Assembly (NCBI GenBank): GCA_963580285.1
Contig: OY757012.1
Location: forward strand, 164,722,652-164,786,651
Source: Lucinisca nassula
Lineage: Eukaryota > Mollusca > Bivalvia > Lucinida > Lucinidae
Reading direction: 5' to 3'
DNA: 64,000 nt
This document shows positions 45,157 to 55,170 of the stretch, one piece after another. The notes beneath the pieces are model-generated. The model searched no databases and had not been told where the DNA came from. It saw only the letters and a program-made list of their open reading frames with translations. Within the stretch, counting starts at the first letter, position 1, and the number at the start of each line of letters is the position of its first letter. The translations under genes were made by a program, and so were the position numbers.

Positions 45157-45566
45157 ATAAGTGAAGGCAATGATCAGGAATAGATAAAATCAACCCACAG
45201 CTCCCATCAGAGACACCAAAGGGAAAGAAACACAAACATGAAACAACAGACCCTAATGGAAACATCAACTGCGGAAAGCCAAAACGGACAGTTACTTTCT
45301 CACAAAAGTGCCAACTGGCTATCCAAAACAAAATAATATACGCGACACAAACACTTGAGTCAAACCATAACAAAAATAAACTGCGACAGAAGAACCACCT
45401 TGGAACGGTCAGTAAAATGAACTCCGCTCCGCTGGGGGAGGGGGAGGGGGGGGGCTTAAATCAATTTTTCACGGCCACAATCCTCGCGATTACTTCCGTC
45501 GCGATTTAGACAAATAATTTGTTCAGTCCGCATGAAGGCTTTCTAACTCATCAGTGCAACATCTCA
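45157..45566 (-). mobile_element. 3' fragment of the RT retroelement
   Basis: Minus-strand match to 39560-39945: 'gtgaaggcaatgatcagg', 'gacaccaaagggaaagaaac', 'ccaccttggaacggtcag', a G-rich run, and 'catgaaggctttctaactcatcagtgc'. No RT coding. Confidence 0.8.
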
Positions 45567-45569
45567 TAC

Positions 45570-48480
45570 CTATATTGGTATTATGTGAAAGTGCATCAAG
45601 TACATGCTTTTGATGAAAAGTCATTCTTGAAAGGGGCACCGGGATGTGGCCAGTTTAGACCCAAGGGACATGATTGGCACAATTTATGTACGGGGACCAC
45701 TTGACATTGCTACATGCTTAATATATATGCTCTGCGCCTAGTGGTTTCAGAGAAGAAACATTTTAAAGCTGTTTTTTCATTATAAGTCTATGAGGGCTAA
45801 GGGGCCCGGGGAGTGGCCAGTTTAGACCCCAGAGGCATGAATGGCACAATTTATGTAGGGGACCACTTGACATAGCTACATGCTTAATATGTAAGCTCTG
45901 GGCTTAGTGGTTTCAGAGAAGAAGATTTTTAAAGCTTTTTTTTCCATTATAAATATATGGGGGCTAAGGGGCCCGGAGAGTGGCCAGTTTAGACCCCAGA
46001 GGCATGAATGGCACAATTTATGTAGGGGAGTACTTGACATAGCTACATGCTTAATATGTAAGTTCTGGGCCTAGTGGTTTCAGAGAAGAAGATTTTTTAA
46101 TCTTCCTTTCCATTATAAATCTATGGGGGCTAAGGGGTCCCGGGGCCTGGCCAGTTTAGGCCCCAGGGGCATGATTGGCACAATTTATGAAGGGGAACCA
46201 CTTGACATTGCTACATGCTTAATATGTAAGCTCTGTGCCTAGCGGTTTCAGAGAAGAAGAGGTTTTAAGCTTTTTCCATTATAAGTCTATGGGGGCAAAG
46301 GGGCCCCACGGCGTGGCCAGTTTAGATCCCAAGGGGCATGATTGGCAAAATTTATGTAGGGGACCACTTGACATTGCTACATGCTTAATATGTAAGCTCT
46401 GGGCCTAGTGGTTTCAGAGAAGAAGATTTTTTTTTATTTTTATTTCCATTTTAAGTCTATGGGGGCTAAGGGGCCCCGGGGCGTGGCCAGTTTAGATCCC
46501 AGGGGCATGATTGGTTAAATTTATGTAGAGGACCACTTGACATTGCTACATGCTTTATATGTAAGGTCTGTGCCTAACGGTTTCAGAGAAGATTATTTTA
46601 AGCTTTTTTCCGTTATAAGTCTATTAGGGCTAAGGGGCCCCACGGCGTGGCCAGTTTAGACCCCCAGGGGCATGATTGGCACAATTTATGTAGAGGACCA
46701 CTTGACATTGCTACATGCTTAATATGTAAGGTCTGTGCCTAGCAGTTTCAGAGAGGAAGATCTTTTATGCATTTTTTATTATAAGTCTATGGGGGATAAG
46801 GGACCCCGGGCGTGGCCAGTTTAGAACCCAGGGGCATGATTGGCATAATTATTATGTAGGGGACCACTTGACATTGCTACATGCTTCATATGTAAGCTCT
46901 GAGCCTAGTGGTTTCAGAGAAGAAGATTTTTTAAATTTTTCCCATTGTAAGTCTATGGGAGCTATATGTTGCCATGGCAACAATAGTTTCCATCTGATCT
47001 GCCCAAAAACATAATTCATCTTTTCCCCCACCTTTTATCCTTGTCTTGCTGAATAAATAATGCCACACCCATTTTTGACCATCAACCAATAAAAGTACTT
47101 GATACAAGAAGTTCAATGAGCCTAACCACTCACCTGAGGAACGTTTTAGTTAGCTGTTTGTCTCATGGTCTTTGAGCATATTTTTTTTGAAGTTCTTCCT
47201 TATGGGACACGGCATTGTCAGTTTGGACCCTAGGGGCATGTTTGGTAGGATTAATGTAGGTGACCAGTTAATGCTGCAAAATACTAAATATTTAAGCTTT
47301 TGACCTTTGGTTTCAGAGAAGAAATTCCAACCTCCGTAGCTCAGTCAGATGCGCATCTAACTGGTGATCAGTTTAGACCCCAGGGGCATGATTGGCACAT
47401 TTTATGTAAGCGACCACTTGACATTGCTACATGCTTTATATGTAAGCTCTGGGCCTAGTGGTTTCAGAGGAGAAGATTTTTTAAGTTTTTCCCATTGTAA
47501 GTCTAAGGGAGCTATATGTTGCAATGGCAGCACCAGTTTCAATCTGAATTGCCCCAAAACATACTGCATCTTTTCCCCCAATCGGATAATGCTTCCCATG
47601 CAATTTAATCATGATTGGCCAAGTGGATTTAAAGATATACTTATTTGAAAATATGAACGGACGCCGGACCATTAGCATACTAATACCTAACATGAGCCCT
47701 TGGCTCAGGTGAGCTAATAATACTAGCGGTTACAGAGAAGATTATTTTTAAGCCTTTCTTTCCATTATAAGTCTATGTGGGCTAAGGGGCACCAGGGTGT
47801 GGCCATGATTGGCACAATTTATGGAGGGGACCACGGTGTGGCCAGTTTAGATCCCAGGTGCATGATTTGCACAATTTATGTAGAGGACCACTTGACAATG
47901 CTACATGCTTATATGTAAGCTCTGTGCCTAGCGGTTTCAGAGAAGAAGATTTTTTAAGCTTTTTTTCATTATAAGTCTATGGGGGTTGAGGGACCCCGGT
48001 GTGGCCAGTTTAGACCCCAGGGGCATGATTGGCACAATTATGTAGGGGACCACTTGACATTGCTACATGCTTAATATGTAAGCTCTGGGCCTAGTGGTTT
48101 CAGAGTAGAAGATGTTTTAAGCTTTTTTTCCATTATAAGTCTATGGTGGCTAAGGGGACCCAGGCCGTGGCCAATTTAGACCCCAGGGGCAAGATTGGCA
48201 CAATTTATGTAGAGGACCACTTGACATTGCTACATGCTTAAATGTAAGCTCTGTGCCTAGCGGTTTCAGAGATGAAGATTTTTAAGCTTTTTTTATTATA
48301 AGTCTATGGGGGCTTAGGGACCCCGGGACGTGGCCAGTTTAGAACCCAGGAGCATGATTGGCACAATTTTTTATGTAGGGGACCACTTGACATTGCTAGT
48401 GGTTTCAGAGAAGAAGTTTTTTTTTCCCATTGTAAGTCTATGGGAGCTGTATGTCGCCATGCCAACAAGAGTTTCCATCT
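45570..48480 (-). mobile_element. Pearl-like array, about 167-bp unit
   Basis: The block GACCACTTGACATTGCTACA recurs near 45695, 45864, 46028, 46198, 46366, 46530, 46697 and 46864, and again from 47410. It is the reversed monomer of the 14090-19508 element. A reversed element end (GGCTCAGGTGAGCTAA) at about 47713 inside the stretch shows that at least two elements are joined. 46980-47110 includes a piece of the CCTTGTCTTGCTGAA MITE. Confidence 0.75.
47334..47374 (+). mobile_element. SINE family B head fragment
   Basis: CCGTAGCTCAGTCAGATGCG followed by CATCTAACTGGTGATCAG matches the A-box half of family B, then breaks off into array sequence. Confidence 0.6.
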
Positions 48481-48488
48481 GATCTTTT

Positions 48489-48716
48489 TTTTTGTGGGGG
48501 GGGGGGGGTTTACGGCCCTTTCAAGATTATTTCACTAATATCGAGCCGATCGTTAATGGTGGGCGAAAACCGGAGTACCCGGAGAAAAACCACCTGACCT
48601 TCCGTTGCAGAACTTGGCGTCTCACACGTGACCCGAGCGAGGCTCGAACCCACGGCGGTGAGAGACCTAATGACTAAGAGTCAGCGCTCTTATCCATTAG
48701 GCCACGGAGGCCCGTT
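48489..48716 (-). mobile_element. tRNA-Lys(CTT)-like SINE (family E)
   Basis: Minus strand: head GCCTCCGTGGCCTAATGGAT, anticodon-arm-like TGACTCTTAGTCA with a CT-CTT-AG loop, B box GTGGGTTCGAGCCTCG, then a body to a C/G-rich run at 48495-48509. It is inserted in the pearl-like array, which resumes as 'ccatctgatctgcccc' on the right, matching the left flank 'ccatctgatct'. Confidence 0.7.
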
Positions 48717-48839
48717 CCATCTGATCTGCCCCAAAACATACTGCATCTTTTCCCCCAACCTAATTGAAATTTAATCATGATTGGCCAACTGGCTTTAAAG
48801 ATATACTTTGTTGAACATGTGAACGGACGGCGGACGACT

Positions 48840-50600
48840 GATACATGTACGTATCACTCATACAGGGACACATTCATTTATTACCATGGATCTTATACTA
48901 TTACCAGAGGACTTAAACAGCTTCCACCATGACTCTTAAGGCTATTACTATTACTCATACTGGTATTAATATGACTAATACAGCAATCACCACGACTCAC
49001 ACAGCTAGCACATTGACTCCTAAAGTTATCACCATGACTCCTACAGCTGCCATGATTCATACAGCTGTCCCTATGACGTATAAAGCTGCCACAATACCCA
49101 TACAGTTGTAACAATGACTCTTAAAGCTGCTGTCATAATTCAAAGGTTCCTGCTATCGCTATGTCTACACTACATCTGTCACCATGACTCCTTTATCGGC
49201 CACTCTGGCTCATATCACCATGTCTCGTGCATATGTCACTATGGTTCATAAAGCAATCACCATGACTCATAGAGCTATCATCATGTCGCCTTAAGCTGTC
49301 ACCATGGCTAATAAACTATCATCCTGATTCACACAGCTTTCATCCTGACTCACACAGCAATAAGCATGGCTCATAAAGCTTTCCCCATAGGTCATGAAAC
49401 TATCACTATGACTATCCCTAAGAATCACATAGCCCAGAAAATCCTGTACACTACTACAACCGGCCCGATAGCTCTGTTGGTAGAGTGTCCGCTCCGGGGA
49501 ACGGGAGGTCACGGGTTCGATCCCGGGCCGCGACATACCAAAGTCGTTAAAATGGTACTAGCTGCTCCACGCTTGGCACTCAGATTTACGGGGTAGAGCT
49601 AGGACTGGTCGACCCATTGTCAGGATAATGTGACTGGGTGTGGTATCATGTAATGTGTCTGGGACATGATACTTCAGTGAGGCAGCACTATAAAAAGTGA
49701 GAATTGAGCTCCCTCTCGCAACCAGACACCGTCGTGATATGACTGAAAAATTGTTGAAAGCGACGGCAAACCCGAAATCACACACTCACTACGATTTTCG
49801 GTTCCGTGTTGTAGTCCTTGCTTCCAAAGGATTATCCCTTATATATGCTATTTTAACTTCACCACAGCTGGTGTTAAGGGAATGTGTGGCGGCCGTAAAA
49901 CGTCTCCCTGGCCTTCATCATAGTGTGGGTTATATTTTCTAGTCCTTTTGGATCATGGATTCCACTGCGAATGTTTGAGAATATTTGAGGGTCACTGGCT
50001 AGGCCTAATTGCGGAAACTAGCTAGTCTGTCCCAGAAAGACTTGTACACTACGTTGCTATCACCATGTCAACCGCAGCTGTCTTCATGACTCATACAGCT
50101 TTCATCATGATTCAGTTAGCTGTCATCATGACTCATGGAACTGTCACCATGAGTTAAACAGCTGTCATCATGACACATACAGCTATCCCCACGAATCATA
50201 TAGCTATCGCGGATACGCCTGTATTACCTTGGCCCATACAGCAATCACCATGACTTATACAGCTATCAGCACGACTAATACAGCTACCACAACTACTCAT
50301 GCAGCTGTCAAGATAAATCATCGAGCTCACACAGCTATCACACAGCTTTCACCATGAATCATATTTTAGAATAATTACGCTTATAGCTATCACCATTTGT
50401 TATACAGCTATCACCATGATTCGCACTGCTGAAATTATGTGCCATACAGCTGTCCCCATGATTCATATACCGTAGCTACCATCATGAATCATATAACTAC
50501 TCTTACAGCTGCCATCTTGGCTTATACAGATATCAGAGTGACCCATGCAACTGTCAACAAGGCCATTAAACTGTAAAAATTGACTTATACAGCTATTACT
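48840..50600. repeat. 21-bp minisatellite block, paralog of 37790-40860
   Basis: 48911-49120 follows 37870-38090 unit by unit (CTTAAACAGCTTCCACCATG, ACAGCAATCACCACGACTCA and neighbours). 49124 onward follows 39957 onward. It lacks the fused SINE-RT insertion of the first copy but carries a family D SINE the first copy lacks. Confidence 0.9.
49455..49786 (+). mobile_element. tRNA-derived SINE (family D), complete, 6-bp target duplication
   Basis: It is flanked by CACTAC at 49449-49454 and 49787-49792. A box GATAGCTCTGTTGGTAGAG, B box GGTTCGATCCCGG near 49515, body 'tacggggtagagctaggac', tail GTTGAAAGCGACGGCAAACC with an AATCACACACT end. The unfilled paralogous site is at about 40282 (cacactacgatttt). 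Confidence 0.9.
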
Positions 50601-50730
50601 ATGACCAGTTAGTGTACTACATGTATCTAACAATCTTCAAGCCAAAAATGCATGTTGGAGAGGTACAGATAAACTCCTCGTTTTTCATCACTATAAGAAT
50701 ATAAAAATATGCAAGTGTATATATATATAA

Positions 50731-51085
50731 CTGCGGCCTCTGCATTCATCTTGTGGAAGGAAGTTCATTCAAATTTAACTGTGGAATTGACTTCACGGTG
50801 CATGAAAACATGACCTGCGAAGTCAAAAACGTTATCTACGTGATGATATGCAGGGGCTGTGGGGAGGAATACATTGGGGAAACAGGCAATTTTCTGCGTA
50901 CGCGAGTCACTATCCATAACCAGCAGATTAGAGACCCCCGTACCAGAATGCTGCAAGTCAGTGGGCACATCGATGAATGCGCTGGCGACTTGAACCCTAA
51001 ATACTACATCTTCCCCTTTTATAAGATGTACTCAGAAAGTACAACACTACGACGGGCTAAGGAAAACGCATCATCAACGGTTTAA
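50731..51085 (+). pseudogene. GIY-YIG endonuclease fragment of a Penelope-like element
   Basis: The frame is open from before 50731 and ends at TAA (51083-51085). A CGLC knuckle (50732-50743) is followed by EGSSFKFNCGIDFTV. Counting from the GTG at 50753, the nuclease core has VIYVMI (27-32) as the GIY strand, EEYIGETG (38-45) as the YIG strand, Arg51 and His55 in the following helix, then RDPRTRMLQVSGHIDEC. Such domains with paired cysteines belong to Penelope-like retroelements, where they nick the target DNA. There is no RT domain in this copy. It lies directly after the 21-bp array. Confidence 0.75.
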
Positions 51086-51470
51086 AACCCAAATTAAACA
51101 GGGCTAGTTAGTATGTAAAGGAATTTGATAATTTAGATAGATATGATGCCATCAGGGTATTCAATTTTGTATGCATTTATATTTTGTTATGCATGTATTT
51201 TGAAATCGCAGCTTGAAGTTAAAACAGTTTCTAAAGATATAATTACATAAAAACAATGTATGCTCATATACACACGGGCAGATATATGGTTATACATTGA
51301 ATCTCATTTATGTTATTCAACTACCGGAAACGTTATTAACATCAGGCGGAAACGTTACTTATGACGTGACGTTCGTTGCTAGGTTATTCAATGTCTTCTT
51401 GAAAATCTGCAAAGCAGTGAAACCGCGGTAGAAGCAAATCAATTATAGTGTTTTGGACATCGGAATAGTT

Positions 51471-51474
<4 letters not shown>
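51086..51474. other. Flank of the GIY-YIG fragment, no gene seen
   Basis: A+T-rich, apparently unique sequence. It may be the remainder of the retroelement, but nothing diagnostic was seen. Confidence 0.4.

Positions 51475-51509
<35 letters not shown>
51475..51509. repeat. (TC)n microsatellite
   Basis: About 17 uninterrupted TC dinucleotides. The EREREREK string on the minus strand comes from it. Confidence 0.95.
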
Positions 51510-51512
<3 letters not shown>

Positions 51513-52225
51513 TAAATGTTACAATTTTTAAAATGTCTGCAAAATGTACATATCTGTCCATGTTCACTAAAGAAGTTGGAGGGGCATATTGCTTCTGCTT
51601 CGGTCGTCCGTCTGTCTCTCCGTTTTGATGCGTAACATATCATAAGAACCGCGTATGCTAGCATTTTGAAATTTTATATATGGATTCCTCATGGACAATT
51701 AGGTGACGCGATTTTTTTTCTCATCCCCTTTCGAGAGTTATTGCCACTTGATTTTTTTTTGGGGGGGGGGGGGGGGTTGGATGAAATCTTGTCAGCAAAA
51801 TATCTCAAAATTCATTGGAGCTAGAACCTTGAAAGTTAGTGAATAGATTTGTGGTGATGAGTTATGACCCTTTGTCACTTTGGGTATTTGTACATTGTAC
51901 TCTGTATGTTTTGTGATGAAAAAGCATAATTTAAGAACCGCGTGTGGTAGGGTTTTGAAATTTCATATATGATCTTATCCGGAGTATATACCTTTTCAGG
52001 AGTTATTGCCCTTTGAATTTTTTCTTATAAAATCTTGTCAGCAAAATATCTCAAAGACTATAAGAGCTAGAGCCTTGAAAGTTGGTAAATAGATTGGTTG
52101 TGATGAGTAGATGACCTGATGAACTTTTGATTAAATTCCGAAAAATACTTCATGAGTTATGGCCTTTTGTCACTTTGGGTATTTGTACATTGTATGTTTT
52201 GTGATGCATGGCATAACTTAAGAAT

Positions 52226-52325
52226 CGTGTGCCAGTGTAGTGGATAGAGTGCTGGACTACGAATCAGATTGTCGATTATGAATCACAGGGTTCAAATGTT
52301 CAAGAGTTCAAATGCCGGTGGAGGA
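52226..52325 (+). mobile_element. tRNA-Arg(ACG)-like SINE head
   Basis: CAGTGTAGTGGATAGAGTGC, then GGACTACGAATC (ACG anticodon position), and 'gagttcaaatgccggtggagg'. Sister of 23684-23770, with the B-box half degraded by a short duplication. Confidence 0.65.
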
Positions 52326-52406
52326 ATGGAAATTTGTTCTCTTTTGTTCTTATTTTCTTTTTTCTTCATATATACACATTAACAGTTATCACCTCCCTCG
52401 CACAGT

Positions 52407-52502
52407 GAGTGAGTGTTTGGGTTTTACGTCTCACCAACAGCTTAGGTCATACTGAGACGGGACCTCGGTTTAAAGACTCATCCGAAAGCCCGGGATCGAT
52501 CC
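52407..52502 (-). mobile_element. tRNA-headed SINE (family C), tail part
   Basis: 'gggttttacgtctcaccaac', 'gacgggacctcggtttaaag', 'ctcatccgaaagcccgggatcgatcc' in parts. The tRNA head is missing. Confidence 0.7.
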
Positions 52503-52526
52503 AATCTCTCTCCCTCGCACAACCAA

Positions 52527-53033
52527 ATTAGAAGTGGAGGCAATGATCAGGAATCGATTAAATCAACCCACAGCTCCCATCAGAGACAACGATGGGAAAG
52601 AAACACAAACATACAACAACGGATCCCGATAGAAAGATCAATAGCGGAAAGCCAAAAGGACAGTTACTTTCCCGCAACATGGGCAATAGGCTATCCAAAA
52701 TAAAATAATATAAGCGGCACAAACACCCAAAGACAAACTATAACAAAAATAAAACGCGACAGAAGAACCGCCTTGGAACGTTCAGCGGAAACGAATTCCA
52801 CTGGTGGGGGTGGGAGGATTAAATCGATTTTACGTGGCAACAATCCTCGCCCTTACTCCCGTCGCGATTAAGACATAATTTGTTCAGTCCGCATGAAGGC
52901 CTCCTAACTTATCAGTGCAACATCTCCGTGAACACAAAAAATCAAACAGCCACAGAGATGAAACAACGGTGAGGACTCACAGCAAGAAACCACTGAAATG
53001 CTGGAGCAAAAGAAAACCAACAGTTACATTCTG
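52527..53033 (-). mobile_element. 3' fragment of the RT retroelement, longer copy
   Basis: Minus-strand match to about 39440-39945, from 'agaagtggaggcaatgatcagg' through 'gaagaaccgccttggaacg', 'cgcgattaagacataattt' and 'gcaaaagaaaaccaacagtt'. It stops just short of the RT ORF end. Confidence 0.85.
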
Positions 53034-53067
53034 ATGGCCAAGTTGTTAGGGGATGGGGATATTGGAT

Positions 53068-53410
53068 TTATACATGCATGCATGAGTGTGTGTGTGTGCA
53101 TGCATATGTGTGTGCATGTAGGCATGCATGTGTGAGTGCATGATGCATGTATGTGTGCATGCAAGTCTACATTAGTGTGTGTGTGCATGCTTGCATGAGT
53201 GTGTGTGCATACATGTGTGCTTGCATGCATGCTTGCGTGTGTGCACACGCATATGCATTCATGTATGTATGTGTGCATGCATGATGGCATACATGTGTGT
53301 GTGCACATGCAAACGTATATGTGCATGCATGTGTATGTACATGCATGCATGTGTGTGAGTGTGCATGCATATGTGCATGTCTGCATGTGTACATGTGTGC
53401 ATCTTTGTAT
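53068..53410. repeat. TGCATG / TGTGTG compound microsatellite
   Basis: An irregular mix of TGCATGCATG and GTGTGTGTG words. Cys/His/Met-rich ORFs on both strands are by-products. Confidence 0.95.
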
Positions 53411-53494
53411 GACTCGCATCCCTCTAAAAAATGTCCATAAGTATCTGTCAATCTTTTATATTTAAATTGTGATGAACTTTTCCTTGTGTTTCAG

Positions 53495-53549
53495 AATCAA
53501 CATGGAGGGAAGAAGAACAGTGACAGACGCTAAAAGCAGGAAGAAGTGA
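53495..53549 (+). CDS. Possible 3' terminal exon of an unrecognised gene
   Basis: A strong acceptor (TTTTCCTTGTGTTTCAG, ending at 53494) is followed by a short stretch with stops in all frames. Frame options are NQHGGKKNSDRR-stop (phase 0), INMEGRRTVTDAKSRKK-stop at 53547-53549 (phase 2) and ESTWREEEQ-stop (phase 1). AATAAA at 53561-53566 and a GT/T-rich stretch after 53615 look like a polyadenylation site. The patch is unique between repeats. I cannot name the protein. Coordinates follow the longest option. Confidence 0.35.
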
Positions 53550-53560
53550 AATGAATTATA

Positions 53561-53566
53561 AATAAA
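53561..53566 (+). promoter_or_regulatory. Candidate polyadenylation signal AATAAA
   Basis: It lies just after the possible terminal exon, with a T/GT-rich region about 50-100 bases further on. Confidence 0.35.
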
Positions 53567-53751
53567 AATTAAATGATATACTGTCTGCAAACAAAATTCA
53601 GTTGTTTTCTTGCTTACTATCAGTTTTTGTTTTGTGTGTTTTTTTTTTTTTTTTTTTTTTGTTTTTTGACATGCCTGCTTTTAACATGGTACGACGTAGG
53701 GACCTATTTTCTGCCCATTTGTTTGTTCACCCACCAGCCATCAAAATAGAT

Positions 53752-54003
53752 GTGAAGGCAATGATCAGGAATCGATAAATAAAACCACAGCTCCCACTAT
53801 CTAGAGACACCAAAGGGAACGAAACACAAACATGAAACAACTAGACCCTAATTGAAACATCAATTAACACAGAATGGCCAATTGGCTATCCAAAATAAAA
53901 TAATATAAGCGACACAAACACTCAAAGACAAGCCATAATAAAATAAACCGCGACAGAAGAACCGCCTTGGAACGGTCAGCGAAACGAATTCCACTGGGGG
54001 TTT
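53752..54003 (-). mobile_element. 3' fragment of the RT retroelement, short copy
   Basis: Minus strand: 'gtgaaggcaatgatcagg', 'gacaccaaagggaacgaaac', 'gaagaaccgccttggaacggtc', 'cgaattccactggggg'. It lacks about 25 bp in the middle relative to the other copies. Confidence 0.8.
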
Positions 54004-54412
54004 AAACTGTGTTTTGTACAAATAATTTTGCAGTGGAACTTTCTTATAGAATTGGGACATAGCGAGTTCACAGGACTCATAAGAAAAAAAATGTCAATAG
54101 ATCACCAATATGCTGATAACCAGTGCAAGTATAGTGCGCATTCAGCTTTTAGAAACGGACAAGCAGAAGAGGGCGAAATACCATAGAATATAGTCCGTGA
54201 TCATTCTCACTCGCAAGAAATATCCTCAGTCTAGAGATGATCAATCCCTCGAGCTTGCGCATTCAATTGAGCCACTGGGATACTTTATGGACACAAAGCT
54301 GCTGTTGAAATAAATTATGCCTATACTGTTAAAACAAATTAACAAGTCCGGGAAATACATACCCATTTAGACCCCACTTCATACATATGAAAGTAGGGTT
54401 GGCAAGGCTGCC
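54004..54412. other. Non-coding stretch
   Basis: No gene recognised. Parts near 54120-54290 ('agtgcgcattcag', 'acggacaag') may be a heavily decayed SINE. 54330-54400 resembles the CCCCAGTTT...AAAGTGGGG end of family H, reversed. Confidence 0.35.
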
Positions 54413-54708
54413 CCCGCCCATAGGGGCTTGAAGAAATATATGGGCTGCATGATGCTTCCACGCAGAGCTTAATCCGGCCCGCACACTAGTACTGGTAAAC
54501 CGCTTAGAGGATCTAAGCCTGTCCAGGAACCGCGGTGCGAGGCGGACCGCCAATGCTAATAAACCCTATTGGTTTCATTTGGCGACAGGGCTTGGGATGT
54601 CGTTTCATCTCAATGTCGGGTAGAAGTCCCACAAAATTGGAAGCAACGTCTCCAAAATGACCTTTAGAGTGTTGACGGGGACGTTAAACCTCAAATCAAA
54701 CAAACAAA
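54413..54708 (+). mobile_element. SINE family M, near-complete
   Basis: CCCCCGCCCATAGGGGCTTG head, 'gctgcatgatgcttccacg', 'gtactggtaaaccgcttaga', 'aaccgcggtgcgaggcgg', 'tcatctcaatgtcggg', and the tail GTTGACGGGGACGTTAAACC with CAAACAAA. It is the closest relative in the window of the SINE half of the fused insertion at 38426. Confidence 0.88.
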
Positions 54709-55170
54709 GGGTTGGCAAGGGTATTCATTTTTACCATATTCTTACCCACAGCATAGACGTATATACTCATTAAAATTGCTTCGAACAGTCTGTTATAATG
54801 AGCACTAACAATCTAAATTTGAACCAGAAATAGGAAAAGTGCCACAAACTTCAATAGATGAATAAAAACTGACAGAAAGCAGTGTAAGATGTGTGTGTTA
54901 TAATGGGTCCCATTGACAGAAGTACTGAATTGAAGAGCTTATACATTTTCCAATGTTTTACAATGTAATTAACATGGTGATTAAAGCATCAAAAATAACA
55001 TTGATGAACGTATTCGGAAATGTAAGCAGAGAAACGTTTGTTAAATGCATTGCAAAAATATTCGCACAATAAATGACGTCTGTAAACGATCAGGAATCGA
55101 TACAATTGCGGCTTACAGCTTATAAGATCTAAGCCTTCCCAGGAAAAGTGGTGCGAGACGAACCGTTTTT
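54709..55170. other. Non-coding stretch with decayed hairpin and SINE pieces
   Basis: 54770-54810 is a worn family-H hairpin. 55088-55105 (GATCAGGAATCGATACAAT) is a scrap of the RT element 3' end. 55110-55165 is the middle of a family M SINE ('taagatctaagccttcccagg'). Confidence 0.5.

Larger units (their letters stand above)
51540..52530 (+). mobile_element. Array element with a repeat of about 290 bp, interrupted by SINEs
   Basis: The block TAAGAACCGCGT(A/G)TG with 'gttttgaaatttcatatatg' recurs at about 51647, 51938 and 52213. A G run is present at 51762-51776. The third unit is broken by a tRNA-Arg-like SINE head (52226-52325), followed by a family C SINE on the minus strand. Confidence 0.65.

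Noticed and set aside
48640..48716. A true tRNA-Lys or tRNA-Arg gene
   Set aside because: The acceptor ends do not pair as a mature tRNA, the anticodon-to-variable region is lengthened, and a SINE body follows. The same applies to 23684 and 52226.
53024..53465. Cys/His/Met-rich ORFs of 88-131 codons on both strands
   Set aside because: They are translations of the TGCATG/TGTGTG microsatellite.
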